Source: Hoyosella subflava DQS3-9A1
GTDB lineage: Bacteria; Actinomycetota; Actinomycetes; Mycobacteriales; Mycobacteriaceae
Length of the DNA stretch: 64,000 bases
Assembly: GCF_000214175.1 (NCBI RefSeq)
Contig: NC_015564.1
Coordinates: forward strand, 372,001 to 436,000
Direction of reading: 5' to 3'
A program made the translations under genes and the position numbers. Positions 37,703 to 46,801 of the stretch are shown here, piece after piece. The first letter of the stretch is position 1. Each line of letters starts with the position of its first letter. The notes under the pieces are model-generated. The model did not search any database, was not told the origin of the DNA, and saw only the letters and a program-made list of their open reading frames with translations.

Positions 37703-38014
37703 TCTCTCGGACTTATGTCTGGTCTGCTCACGCTCGCGTGGGCTGATCTACCCAAATGTAAAGTTCACCGAAGACCGTTGGTCATTGCATGCGCTTCTGT
37801 GTATGCAAGCGAAGGACCGGAGCAATCCGGCGGCCCACGCAGGAGGACGAGGCTAGGGTGTGTGCCGCATCTATGCGCCACACACGTACATCAACCTGCC
37901 CCGGCTTTCTGCGCCGGGGTTTTGCTGTATCTGGGGCTTGTGCGCAGGCCTTGTATGCATGTGAGCCCTCTGACTGGTCAGCGAATTCGGCTGAGTGAGG
38001 AGAGGAGGCGAAGC
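37703..38014 (+). promoter_or_regulatory. rplJ leader region (probable L10 leader)
   Basis: 312-base untranslated region before rplJ without a credible gene. It holds several potential stems and ends in a terminator-like hairpin. L10 leaders, where L10(L12)4 binds its own mRNA, occupy this place in many bacteria. Assignment is by position and by the hairpin, not by a motif match. Confidence 0.5.
37899..37923 (+). terminator. Attenuator-like hairpin in the rplJ leader
   Basis: CCCCGGC tttctgc GCCGGGG followed by TTTT: a compact intrinsic-terminator shape about 90 bases before rplJ. It is likely the switchable element of L10 autoregulation. Confidence 0.65.
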
Positions 38015-38560
38015 ATGGCAAAGGCTGAAAAGGTCGCCGCGGTAGCGGAGATCAGCGAGCGGTTTAAGAACTCGACCGCAACCGTCGTTACTGAATACCG
38101 TGGCCTCAGTGTTGCCGGCCTGACCGAACTGCGCCGGGCACTCGGCGCGGGGTCCTCGTACTCCGTCGCCAAGAACACCCTCGTGAAGATTGCGGCACGC
38201 GATGCCGGAGTTGAGGGACTCGACGAGCTTTTCTCGGGACCGACCGCGATCGCGTTCATTACGGGTGAGCCCGTTGACGCCGCGAAGGCTCTCAAGAAGT
38301 TCTCGAAGGACAACAAAGCCCTCGTCATTAAGGGCGGCTACATGGATGGCCGCCCCCTGTCGGTGGACGAAGTTGACAAGATCGCGGACCTTGAGTCTCG
38401 TGAGGTCTTGTTGGCCAAGCTCGCTGGCGCGATGAAGGGCAACTTGGCGAAGGCTGCGGGCCTGTTCAACGCACCTGCTTCGCAGGTCGCGCGTCTGGCT
38501 GCTGCATTGCAGGAAAAGAAGGGTGCCGAAGGCTCAGAGAGCGCCCCAGCGGAAAGCTGA
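38015..38560 (+). CDS. rplJ: 50S ribosomal protein L10
   Basis: 181-residue L10. N-terminal [17 protein letters not shown] binds rRNA, and the C-terminal helix ([16 protein letters not shown]) carries L7/L12. ATG at 38015 has GAGGAGGCG upstream; the longer frame is non-coding leader. It is followed by rplL. Confidence 0.96.
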   Translation: MAKAEKVAAVAEISERFKNSTATVVTEYRGLSVAGLTELRRALGAGSSYSVAKNTLVKIAARDAGVEGLDELFSGPTAIAFITGEPVDAAKALKKFSKDNKALVIKGGYMDGRPLSVDEVDKIADLESREVLLAKLAGAMKGNLAKAAGLFNAPASQVARLAAALQEKKGAEGSESAPAES

Positions 38561-38653
38561 ACGCACCCTGCGTTCTTCACCGCGCACACGATTACCCACA
38601 CTCGGTCATGTCATGGGATGTGGCTGGGAACAACGTAAGGAAGGACCGCCACC

Positions 38654-39043
38654 ATGGCGAAGCTCACCACCGACGAGCTGATCGACGCTTTCAAGGAAAT
38701 GACCCTTCTCGAGCTCTCGGAGTTCGTCAAGGTCTTCGAAGACACCTTCGAGGTTACCGCTGCCGCTCCCGTCGCTGTTGCGGCTGCTGGTGCACCGGCC
38801 GCTGGTGCAGCCGAGGCTGTCGAAGAGAAGGACGAGTTCGACGTCGTTCTCGAGGCTGCTGGTGAAAAGAAGATCGGCGTCATCAAGGTTGTCCGTGAGA
38901 TCATCCCGAGCCTCGGACTGAAGGAAGCCAAGGAACTCGTCGAGAGTGCTCCGAAGGCCATCCTCGAGCACGTCGCCAAGGACCAGGCTGACGCTGCCAA
39001 GGACAAGCTCGAGGCTGCTGGCGCGAAGGTTTCCGTCAAGTAA
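38654..39043 (+). CDS. rplL: 50S ribosomal protein L7/L12
   Basis: 129-residue stalk protein with N-terminal dimerisation domain ([20 protein letters not shown]), an Ala/Gly/Pro hinge, and C-terminal domain with [23 protein letters not shown] at 38654 with AAGGAAGG upstream. Two hairpins follow the stop. Confidence 0.97.
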   Translation: MAKLTTDELIDAFKEMTLLELSEFVKVFEDTFEVTAAAPVAVAAAGAPAAGAAEAVEEKDEFDVVLEAAGEKKIGVIKVVREIIPSLGLKEAKELVESAPKAILEHVAKDQADAAKDKLEAAGAKVSVK

Positions 39044-39068
39044 GCTGACTATCGCTTAGTCGTGCTGT

Positions 39069-39103
39069 CGCTGATCATGGGCCGGAAGGTCCAATGATCA
39101 GCG
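39069..39103. terminator. Inverted repeat after rplL (1)
   Basis: Perfect 10-base arms CGCTGATCAT/ATGATCAGCG around 15 bases, 25 bases after the rplL stop. No T-run; a probable transcript-end structure. Confidence 0.5.
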
Positions 39104-39118
39104 AGTGCACTGCTCATC

Positions 39119-39159
39119 GTGGGGTCATCCAGCGCATTTCTTGTGCTGGGTGGCCCCAC
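39119..39159. terminator. Inverted repeat after rplL (2)
   Basis: GTGGGG...TCCAGCGCA pairs with TGTGCTGGG...CCCCAC, about 14 pairs with internal mismatches. With the previous hairpin it would separate rplJL from the mce operon. The rest of 39044-39518 holds promoter candidates but no gene. Confidence 0.5.
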
Positions 39160-39220
39160 AATGCGTTGTGCACGCACTCTTCGGGAACGTCACGTGACTA
39201 AGAGCTGCGGACGTCCAGGG

Positions 39221-39249
39221 TTGACAAAGATGTCCGTGTTGTCTTTTAT
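39221..39249 (+). promoter_or_regulatory. Candidate promoter upstream of mce operon 1
   Basis: Consensus TTGACA at 39221-39226 and TTTTAT at 39244-39249, 17 bases apart, 270 bases before mceG. An alternative -10 TATAAG lies 3 bases further on. Confidence 0.45.
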
Positions 39250-39463
39250 AAGCAGGGCGCGCAGTTCATGCCAACAGTGTGAATTTGTGCGACACAATCC
39301 TGTATGCGTCCGTGGTACACCGCCGGACTTTCAGATCGGTTTCTGTCGCAGGTGCAAAACGACACCAACACGGGCCGTTTTAAGTCACATTCTGTTGCCG
39401 TTTTCTCCGTTGTGGAATTCCTCGCATTCGTAGCATTCCTGGCAACAACACCATCACCGTTAC

Positions 39464-39476
39464 GTTACAGTGACGC
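39464..39476 (+). promoter_or_regulatory. Conserved leader block with TACAGT box, mce operon 1
   Basis: GTTACAGTGACGC, 43 bases before the mceG start. Twelve of 13 bases recur as GTTAAAGTGACGC at the same distance before the second mceG (49966-49978). Both contain a TANNNT -10-like box. Confidence 0.45.
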
Positions 39477-39495
39477 GGACCACATCAAGAAGCGG

Positions 39496-40516
39496 TGTGG
39501 GCCTAGCTGGGAGGTTCAGTGGGTGTCGAGGTCGCTGTCGAGGGTCTGACGAAGACCTTTGGTTCGCAGAACATCTGGTCTGATGTCACGTTTACGCTTC
39601 CTGTTGGGGAGGTGAGTGCGCTGCTGGGCCCGTCGGGTACGGGTAAGTCGGTGTTTTTGAAGTCGCTGATTGGTTTGATCCGCCCGGAGCGGGGTTCGAT
39701 CGTGATTGATGGGACCGATATTTTGCAGTGCACGCAGCGGGAGCTGTATGAGGTGCGGAAGATGTTCGGTGTGCTGTTTCAGGATGGTGCGCTGTTCGGG
39801 TCGATGGATTTGTATGACAATGTGGCGTTTCCGTTGCGGGAGCATACGAAGAAGTCGGAGTCTGAGGTCCGTCAGATCGTGATGGAGAAGATGGAGCTTG
39901 TGGGTCTGCTGGGTGCGGAGAACAAGCTTCCGGGTGAGATTTCGGGCGGGATGCGTAAGCGTGCGGGTCTGGCGCGGTCGCTGGTGCTGAATCCGGAGAT
40001 TTTGTTGTGTGATGAGCCGGATTCGGGTCTGGATCCGGTGCGTACGGCGTATTTGTCGCAGCTGATTCTGGATATCAATTCGCAGATTGACTGCACGGTG
40101 CTGATCGTGACGCACAACATCAATATGGCGCGGACGGTGCCGGATAACTTGGGGATGCTGTTTAGGAAGCATCTGGTGATGTTTGGTCCGCGTGAGGTGC
40201 TGCTGACCAGTGATGAGCCGGTGGTGGGGCAGTTCCTGAATGGTCGTCGTCTGGGTCCGATCGGGATGTCGGAGGAGAAGGACGAGGCGACGATGGCGGC
40301 TGAGGCGGCGATGGCGGAGGCGGGTCATAGTGATGGGTCGCCGGATGAGGATGTGCGTGGTGTGATTCCGCAGATCCGTCCGACGCCGGGGATGCCGCAG
40401 CGTCAGGGTGAGTTGCGCCGCCGGGAGCGGGTCCGGCATCTGATGGATGATCTGCCCGAGCCTGCCCGCCGCGCGATCCTTGAAGAACTCCGCGAATACG
40501 AAGCATCGCAGGCAGG
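39496..40516 (+). repeat. 1,021-base near-identical direct repeat, copy 1 (mceG)
   Basis: Matches 49998-51018 with about 8 substitutions by my reading. It starts 23 bases before the mceG start and stops just before the mceG stop. Sequence on both sides differs. Confidence 0.9.
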
Positions 40517-40520
40517 GTAG
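39519..40520 (+). CDS. mceG: Mce transporter ATPase MceG (Mkl), copy 1
   Basis: 333-residue ABC ATPase with Walker A GPSGTGKS (37-44), signature ISGGMRKRAGLA (from 141) and Walker B ILLCDEPDSGLD (161-172), plus the roughly 80-residue C-terminal extension typical of MceG. It powers YrbE/Mce lipid import. GTG start with GGGAGG upstream. Codons up to about 290 favour GGT, GAT, TTG and CGT, unlike the C-ending neighbours, while the last 25 codons look normal. The gene opens an operon running to 49750. In M. tuberculosis mceG stands alone at this spot. Confidence 0.95.
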   Translation: MGVEVAVEGLTKTFGSQNIWSDVTFTLPVGEVSALLGPSGTGKSVFLKSLIGLIRPERGSIVIDGTDILQCTQRELYEVRKMFGVLFQDGALFGSMDLYDNVAFPLREHTKKSESEVRQIVMEKMELVGLLGAENKLPGEISGGMRKRAGLARSLVLNPEILLCDEPDSGLDPVRTAYLSQLILDINSQIDCTVLIVTHNINMARTVPDNLGMLFRKHLVMFGPREVLLTSDEPVVGQFLNGRRLGPIGMSEEKDEATMAAEAAMAEAGHSDGSPDEDVRGVIPQIRPTPGMPQRQGELRRRERVRHLMDDLPEPARRAILEELREYEASQAG

Positions 40521-40587
40521 TCGCGCCCGTAATTCACTGGCCCGTAATTCACTGACGTCTCCAGACACTTTAAGATGAGGCAAGGCG

Positions 40588-41403
40588 TTGACTGTTCAAG
40601 TCGAATCGAACAAAAAGGGGCTCATCCCCGATGCAATTAATGAAATCGGGGGGCTCGTCACTTTCGCGGCCCAGACATTCCTGACTGGCCTCGCGGCTAT
40701 TCTCAAGCGGCGTTTTCCGCTAGCCGAATTCGTAAGCCAGACAACGTTTCTCGTGAAAGTCTGCTTCTGGCCTTCATTACTGCTCATGCTTCCCATCGGC
40801 GTGGTTATTGCCGTCATGATGGGCGGACTGGCTGGCCGGGTAGGCGCCGCGCAGTATTCGGGCGCGGTCGTCTCGTTTGTGATTATCGGGCAGGCGGCCG
40901 CACTCGTAACGGCGCTGATCGCCGCGGGTGTGGGTGGCGCCGCTATCTGCTCTGACCTCGGCGCTCGCACCATCCGCGAGGAAATCGACGCGTTGCAGGT
41001 CATGAGCGTGGACGTGGTGGAGCGCGTCGTCGTACCGCGAGTCTTCGCCCTGGTCTTCGTGGCCTTATCGATGTGCACGATCGTGTCGTTCGCCGGAATC
41101 TTCTTCACGTACACCTACCAAGTCGTGGGAGTTGGTGAGTCGCAAGGCGGGTTCTTGCTGACACTGCAGGCGTACGGTCGAACATCCGACTTTGTGATGG
41201 CGCTGTTCAAGTCGTTCTGTTTCGGTGTCGCGTGCTCAATCGTCGCTGCCTATAAGGGAACACAAACTCGTGGCGGATCAGCCGGGGTGGCGAACTCGGT
41301 GAACGACGCCGTGGTCATGATGTTCATTGCTGTCTTCGTGATCAACGTCGTTCTGACCCAGATGTACATCGTGGTCGTGCCAGCAGTCGGAGATTACATA
41401 TGA
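40588..41403 (+). CDS. yrbEA: YrbE-type Mce permease A, operon 1
   Basis: 271-residue MlaE/YrbE permease with about five helices and the conserved cytoplasmic loop TIREEIDALQVMSVDVVERV that contacts the ATPase. The start is a TTG at 40588 with GAGGCAAGG upstream; no ATG or GTG fits better. Its stop overlaps the yrbEB ATG by four bases. Confidence 0.92.
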   Translation: MTVQVESNKKGLIPDAINEIGGLVTFAAQTFLTGLAAILKRRFPLAEFVSQTTFLVKVCFWPSLLLMLPIGVVIAVMMGGLAGRVGAAQYSGAVVSFVIIGQAAALVTALIAAGVGGAAICSDLGARTIREEIDALQVMSVDVVERVVVPRVFALVFVALSMCTIVSFAGIFFTYTYQVVGVGESQGGFLLTLQAYGRTSDFVMALFKSFCFGVACSIVAAYKGTQTRGGSAGVANSVNDAVVMMFIAVFVINVVLTQMYIVVVPAVGDYI

Positions 41404-42266
41404 TCTTGTCGCAGACAGCCACGCAGAGGCTGAAGAACGCCACCTCGGGGACTGCTGGGAGGGTGAAGAGCAGCTTTGCGGCGCTTGATGGTCATGTCAT
41501 GTTCGGTGTGAAAATGTTTGCGGGCATTCCCATGGCGATCACGCGATACCGAACCCACGTGCTTCGCGAGGTTGGGAACATCAGCTTCGGAAAAGCGTCG
41601 CTGCTCTCCGGCGGGGGCACGATCGGCGTCGTCGCGGGGATGGCGATCGTCGCCGCCGTCATGGTGTCGATTGAGATCCACCGTGCGCTGGGACTTCTCG
41701 GATTCACGGCACTTTCGGGTCTCGCAGCCTCGATTGCGAACACCCAGGCCCTTGCACCGTTGATCGCTGCCTTGGCGATCGCGGCAAAAGTGGGGACGGG
41801 TTTCACGGCTCAGCTTGGTTCTATGCGAATCTCGGAAGAGATCGACGCGCTCGACACTCTCGGCGTCCCGTCGGTGACCTTCCTTGCGACGGTTCGGCTG
41901 ATCGCGATGCTCATCGTGATCACCCCTGTGTACATGGTGGGACTGCTCGGTGCGTATCTCGCTTCTCGATTTGTCGTGGTTGGCATGCTCGGAGAATCCT
42001 CCGGCACCTATGACTATTACTTCCGACAATCGATAACGCCGCAGGCCTTCGGCTATTCGATCCTCATGACAGTGATCTTCTCCGTCATCATCGCTGTCAT
42101 CGCTTGCTCATATGGATATAACGCGTCGGGCGGACCGGAAGGCGTCGGTCGTGCAGCAGGCACGGCCGTCCGGACAACGATCCTCACGGTGGCCATTGCG
42201 GCCATGGTTCTGATCTTTGGTCTCTACGGTCTGACACCGACGATTCCAGGGATGGGACTCGAATGA
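41400..42266 (+). CDS. yrbEB: YrbE-type Mce permease B, operon 1
   Basis: 288-residue second permease subunit. It carries the family loop GSMRISEEIDALDTLGVPSV, five or so helices and a hydrophilic N-terminal lead of about 50 residues. ATG at 41400 overlaps yrbEA; its stop overlaps mceA (ATGA). With yrbEA it forms the membrane channel of Mce system 1. Confidence 0.93.
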   Translation: MILSQTATQRLKNATSGTAGRVKSSFAALDGHVMFGVKMFAGIPMAITRYRTHVLREVGNISFGKASLLSGGGTIGVVAGMAIVAAVMVSIEIHRALGLLGFTALSGLAASIANTQALAPLIAALAIAAKVGTGFTAQLGSMRISEEIDALDTLGVPSVTFLATVRLIAMLIVITPVYMVGLLGAYLASRFVVVGMLGESSGTYDYYFRQSITPQAFGYSILMTVIFSVIIAVIACSYGYNASGGPEGVGRAAGTAVRTTILTVAIAAMVLIFGLYGLTPTIPGMGLE

Positions 42267-43612
42267 TCAAATCAATTCGCGGTGTCATCATCGCTGTCTT
42301 GCTCTTCGTGATCTCCGCACTGTTGATAGCACGCGGCGCGGGTGCGCTGGACCGGTCCCCTAAGGTTTACGTCGATGTGCCAGCCGCAATTGAGGTGGCA
42401 GGCGAGGAAAGGCCACGCGAATCGGGCTTGCTCTTGGGTTCTGACAATGCAGTGCGCTACGAGGGTGTCATCGTGGGGCGGGTCAGCAACATTGAGGTCG
42501 GGGTGGTCGATGAGGCTGGCCGCGAGATTTCTCGGCTGGAGATGCAGGTCGCGCCGGGAGTGCTCGAAGAGATCCCGAATGACGCGCTAGCCAGGATCGT
42601 TCCGAGGACAGTATTCGGCGACAACGAGGTTCACCTTGTCGCGCCGTACGGAGTGGAGCTCACCGATCGGTCGACAGTGAATCTTACTGCGGGGGACACG
42701 CTGATCCTGGACACCGGGCCCGAGGCGCGCGAACTTTACGACGTATACGAGAAAGTCATGCGTGCGGTGTATGACCTGAATATCGAGGGGTCGCTTGAAG
42801 GTCTGCGGGAACTGCGGATCGGTGTGGAAGGGCGCGGCGAGGATCTGGGACTTCTCATCGGTCAGGGCGCAGATCTGCTCGAGTCCCTCTCGCCGCTCAT
42901 CGAGGGCGAGGTCATTCCAGATCTGCGAAGAACGCTCGAAAATATCGACGTCTCGCTGCCCGACATTGTGGCGACGATGGAAAACTCAACGGATCTCGCA
43001 GATCTCTTGACTCGCCGTAGTGAGGGGATCCGCGAGGTACTCATTGCAGGCGCAGCCTTCGGCCGTGATGCAGAGAATTTCTTCGGAGCGATTGCCAACG
43101 ACACCGTCGTCTTCTTGGACGGGGGAACGGTCGCAGTTACCGCGATCAACACAGGCCAGGGAGCTGACGGCACGCTGAGAAGCTTGCGCAACGCCGGGGC
43201 GTCACTGGGACCCGTATTTCGAACGGGCAGACTCAACATTCAGGCTCTCGCGACGTTCGAGGATCCGCTTCCGTATTCTGCCGCTGACTGTCCGCAGTAC
43301 CCCGGTCTTTCGTCGCCGACATGCGGTCCCGCTGACGCGCGCACGGTGACTGAGCTTTCACCGGAAGACCTGGTCCCTGGCCTACGGGGCCTGTTTCCTG
43401 CGGGGGCTCCCGCTGAAGGAGAAATGACGGAAATGCGGGCGGATCCGCTTGCTGTCCTCGAGAGGGAACTTATGCGTGGCCTCCGCGGTGCGGCGGCGCC
43501 TGCCGCCGGGCAGCCCGCATCTGACCGGCCGAGTGTTTCTGACCGGCCCAGCGCAGCCACAGCGATGCTGCTCGGGCCGATCGTCCGCGGGACGGCGGTG
43601 GAAGTTTCATGA
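42263..43612 (+). CDS. mceA: Mce protein A, operon 1
   Basis: 449-residue Mce subunit: N-terminal membrane anchor (about 7-25), MCE domain with NAVRYEGVIVGRVSNIEVG, a long helical region, and a Pro/Ala/Ser-rich C-terminal tail. The Mce A-F proteins form a hexameric tube carrying lipids across the periplasm-like space. Overlaps yrbEB and mceB by four bases. Confidence 0.92.
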   Translation: MIKSIRGVIIAVLLFVISALLIARGAGALDRSPKVYVDVPAAIEVAGEERPRESGLLLGSDNAVRYEGVIVGRVSNIEVGVVDEAGREISRLEMQVAPGVLEEIPNDALARIVPRTVFGDNEVHLVAPYGVELTDRSTVNLTAGDTLILDTGPEARELYDVYEKVMRAVYDLNIEGSLEGLRELRIGVEGRGEDLGLLIGQGADLLESLSPLIEGEVIPDLRRTLENIDVSLPDIVATMENSTDLADLLTRRSEGIREVLIAGAAFGRDAENFFGAIANDTVVFLDGGTVAVTAINTGQGADGTLRSLRNAGASLGPVFRTGRLNIQALATFEDPLPYSAADCPQYPGLSSPTCGPADARTVTELSPEDLVPGLRGLFPAGAPAEGEMTEMRADPLAVLERELMRGLRGAAAPAAGQPASDRPSVSDRPSAATAMLLGPIVRGTAVEVS

Positions 43613-44631
43613 AGCTGAGTAAGGGTGCACTGGCGGGCCTCGTTGTCTTTCTTGTGCTGGTGTTGTTCACCTCGGTGAGCGTGTGGCAGACACTGAGTCC
43701 TCCGGTCGATGGACGCTCGGCCACCTATACGGCGGAGTTCGACGACGCGACGAGCCTCAAGCGTGGAGACGACGTCACTTTGGCGGGTGTGCGCGTGGGT
43801 AAGGTCGGCGGTACTGCCTGGGAACGCCAGTCCGACGGCTCAGTTCGTGCGGTGGTGAGTTTCGCGATCGAACGCGACGTCGAGCTGACCGAGAACGCCC
43901 GGGCCGAAGTCAAGTTCGCTGACATGCTCGGCGTTCGCTACCTGGGGCTGATCGACCCAGGCGGGGCGGCAGCCCTTCAACGGGGAGACAGACTCCCGAC
44001 TCTAGGTAAACCACCGACGGACGTAACGGAGCTGTTTAACGGCTTCCGCCCCGTCTTCCGGTTGCTGGATCCCCCGAGACTCAACCAGATGTCGGCATCG
44101 CTGATCGGAGCGCTTGAAGGCAATACGGATGTGTTCGAAGCCATGCTGATCGGGATGCTCGACGTGGCGAATGTGATGCTCGCCCGTCAAGCCGAGATCG
44201 AACGGATAGCCAATACTCTCCCCGACGCTTTCGACGTCGTAATTGAGCGGCGGGACGATGTCGAAGCCGCAATCGAAGGACTCACTGCCCTCACGGAAAA
44301 CCTGGCGTCGCGCAACGACGACATCATTGCGCTCCTCGACCAGGGCGGATCAACAATGGATAAGTTCGCCACCCTGCTCGACACCACGATGCCTGACCTG
44401 CGCCGCTCAGTCGCTGCGGGAATCGATGTGAGTGAGGAGTGGAGCCAAAACACTGAAGAGTACAGAGGACTGCTGGAATCGCTGCTGCGGACTGGCGAAG
44501 CAGTCAACCACTACGGGGACTACGGGTCCTGGCTCACGCTTTATATCTGCACCCTGAGCGTCCAGGTCGATGACTTCGAGGCAGACCTGTTCAACCTCAT
44601 CGGGGGAACACATTCGGAGGTGTGCCGATGA
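43609..44631 (+). CDS. mceB: Mce protein B, operon 1
   Basis: 340-residue Mce subunit with anchor (about 7-25), MCE domain (DATSLKRGDDVTLAGVRVGK) and helical region (LIGALEGNTDVFEAMLIGML). The motif FNGFRPVFRLLDPPRLNQMS after the MCE domain is typical of MceB. It overlaps both neighbours by four bases. Confidence 0.92.
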   Translation: MKLSKGALAGLVVFLVLVLFTSVSVWQTLSPPVDGRSATYTAEFDDATSLKRGDDVTLAGVRVGKVGGTAWERQSDGSVRAVVSFAIERDVELTENARAEVKFADMLGVRYLGLIDPGGAAALQRGDRLPTLGKPPTDVTELFNGFRPVFRLLDPPRLNQMSASLIGALEGNTDVFEAMLIGMLDVANVMLARQAEIERIANTLPDAFDVVIERRDDVEAAIEGLTALTENLASRNDDIIALLDQGGSTMDKFATLLDTTMPDLRRSVAAGIDVSEEWSQNTEEYRGLLESLLRTGEAVNHYGDYGSWLTLYICTLSVQVDDFEADLFNLIGGTHSEVCR

Positions 44632-45682
44632 TCCGCTGGATTAGAGATCTCAACCAGCAACTCGTTGGTTCAGGCATCTCCAAGGTATATGTCACTCGAC
44701 CTGGGCTAATCGGCGCAGTTGCCACGGTCATCGTCGTTGCGGTGCTCGCATTTGCCGCCGTGTTTCCCACGGCTGTCTACCACTTGCGGACTGCGGGATA
44801 CAGCGTTGTTTTGCCCTCTGCGGGAGGGCTGTCAGCCGGTGACCCCGTCTATGTGGCGGGTCTCCCCGCTGGTCGAGTCGAGAGTGTCCAGATTGAGGGG
44901 GATGAGGTTGTCGCGGGCTTCCGCGTAGACCGATCACAAGAACTCGGCGACCAGACCGAGGCGGAAGTCAAGCTACGGACCATCCTTGGCGCCTACTACT
45001 TGGACATACGTCCGCAGGGTGTGGGGTCCCTCGAGGGGGTGTCATTCCATTGGAGCGCGCTGCGGTCCCCTTCCACTTCGACGAGATCGCCCGCGCCGCA
45101 TACGACGTGACGCGAACCGACGAGCCGGACCGGGAGGCCATTGACTACGAGCAGATTGCGTACCTCACCGACCTCGCATACGAATCAATTCCCAGCCGGG
45201 CGCTCGCTGACGAAGCGGTGACCGCTCTCGCGGACGCCGCCGCGATCATCAATGACAACGGTGACCAGATCCAGCGACTGCTCGAGACTGGGCGAGAGCT
45301 CGCCGAGATTGTCGATGCTCAGCAAGACACACTGGAGCGACTCTTCGACCAGGGTGCCATCGTCTTCGGCACGCTCGGTGTGCGGGCGCAGTTGATCAGC
45401 GGGCTCATACGGGACCTCGAAACAGTTTCCGTACGGATGACTGAGCTGCTTGATTCAGAATCCGGTGAATGGGACCGCCTGATGGTGGGTCTGCAGGACG
45501 TTACCGCGATGCTCTCGGCTGAATCAGATCTGATCGAGCGAAATCTCGCCGAGGTTGCCCCCGCGTTCCGCCATGTTGCTGATGCCAGCGGTAACGGACC
45601 CTGGCTCGACGTCAACGCTCCAGCTGCCGTCTTACCGGACAACATGCTCTGCTTGCTTGGCGTGATGGAGGGGTGCCGGTAA
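44628..45682 (+). pseudogene. mceC: Mce protein C, operon 1, interrupted by a -1 frameshift
   Basis: An mceC gene in two frames. The first 136 codons (anchor; MCE domain with SAGDPVYVAGLPAGRVESVQ) run to a G5 tract at 45035-45039, after which the frame goes out of phase and would stop at 45110. The remainder (AAVPFHFDEIARAAYDVTRT onward) continues in the -1 frame to 45682. Adding one G restores GSLEGGVIPLERAAVPF, the usual MceC junction. So the defect is a one-base loss in a homopolymer: a real mutation, a slippery site or a base-call error. The ends fit neighbouring genes perfectly (ATGA with mceB, abutting mceD). Confidence 0.9.
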
Positions 45683-46801
45683 ATGACCGATACAGCGAGC
45701 GTTAGTGGGAAAGTCGGCCGGATCATCGCGATTGTGCTGATAGTCGTGCTGGTTGCGTTGACAGTCTGGGTGGTGTTCCTCAGGGAGACGAGCAAGACAA
45801 TTGTGGCCGAGTTCCAGGTCGCGACGGGTCTTTATGTCGACAACGAAGTGCGGCTACTCGGTGTCGATGTGGGTAACATCGCTGAGCTCGAACCCACCGA
45901 GCGTGGTGTGCTAGTCACGATGAAGGTCCATCCGGACGTGGACCTCCCGGAAAACATCGGTGCATTCATCACGAACCGAACCTTGGTGGCGGACCGATAC
46001 GTCGAGATCGTGCTGCCACCGAGGGGTGAAAGGGTTGGTGAATTCCCAGACGGGGGTGTCATCCCGCTCGAGCGAACTGACGTGCCCATCGACTACGACA
46101 TGCTTCTGACCTCTGCCAAGGATCTTGCGGAACGCCTCAGCGACCAAGAGGAACTAGGTGGCGTCCGGGAAACGGTCGAAAGGATGGGGCAGGCTTTCGA
46201 GGGGATTGGACCGGAGGCGAACCGCGCCATCGAGCAATTCGCGGGAGCGACGAGAGTGCTCGGAGACAACGCGGACGAGATCGACGAGCTCCTCGAAGTC
46301 TTCGGCAACATCGCGAGGATGATCTCATCGCGTGATGCTGAGATCCGCGAGTTCACGACATCGCTCACCGCGCTAGCGGCAGAGGCGGGCCGTCAAGACA
46401 TCGATCTTGGGTCGATGATCAGCCGGATCCGGGTGATGTTCGACGAGGCGGACAGAGTGGTGACCGAACGTGGAGGTGAGTTGAGCGACATCATCGCCTC
46501 GACTGACGTGCTCGCCAATACGCTCGCTAACAGTCCGTCTGACCTCGCGGAAATCCTCGACGTGTTGCCACTGATCGGGCAGAACGTCGATCGCGCAATC
46601 GTCGATAACCACATGCGAATCCGCCTCAACATTTCCACAGATCTCCAGCAACTCCCGGGTCTCGCACCGCTGTGTGGAGACCTTGGCGCGGCACTCTGCA
46701 CAGGAGCAGGGCTGACGAATCCGATATCCATCCCGCCGAGCGCGTCTGATCCGTTTGGTCTCGGTGCGATCCTGCAGAACTCAGTGAGGGGAGGACGCTG
46801 A
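45683..46801 (+). CDS. mceD: Mce protein D, operon 1
   Basis: 372-residue Mce subunit. Anchor (about 12-35), MCE domain (TGLYVDNEVRLLGVDVGNIA then VLVTMKVHPDVDLPENIGAF), helical region and a C-terminal domain ending NSVRGGR. The ATG at 45683 directly follows the mceC stop; the stop overlaps mceE. Confidence 0.92.
   Translation: MTDTASVSGKVGRIIAIVLIVVLVALTVWVVFLRETSKTIVAEFQVATGLYVDNEVRLLGVDVGNIAELEPTERGVLVTMKVHPDVDLPENIGAFITNRTLVADRYVEIVLPPRGERVGEFPDGGVIPLERTDVPIDYDMLLTSAKDLAERLSDQEELGGVRETVERMGQAFEGIGPEANRAIEQFAGATRVLGDNADEIDELLEVFGNIARMISSRDAEIREFTTSLTALAAEAGRQDIDLGSMISRIRVMFDEADRVVTERGGELSDIIASTDVLANTLANSPSDLAEILDVLPLIGQNVDRAIVDNHMRIRLNISTDLQQLPGLAPLCGDLGAALCTGAGLTNPISIPPSASDPFGLGAILQNSVRGGR

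Noticed and set aside
39119-39433. 104-residue forward open frame between rplL and mceG
   Set aside because: No ribosome site, no recognisable composition, and it contains the rplL terminator hairpin and the promoter candidate.
39516-40583. Long antisense open frame (355 residues) over mceG copy 1
   Set aside because: Its His/Arg/Thr/Gln-rich composition has no fold-like pattern. It is a by-product of the unusual codon use of mceG, and the same shadow appears over copy 2 (50018-50941).
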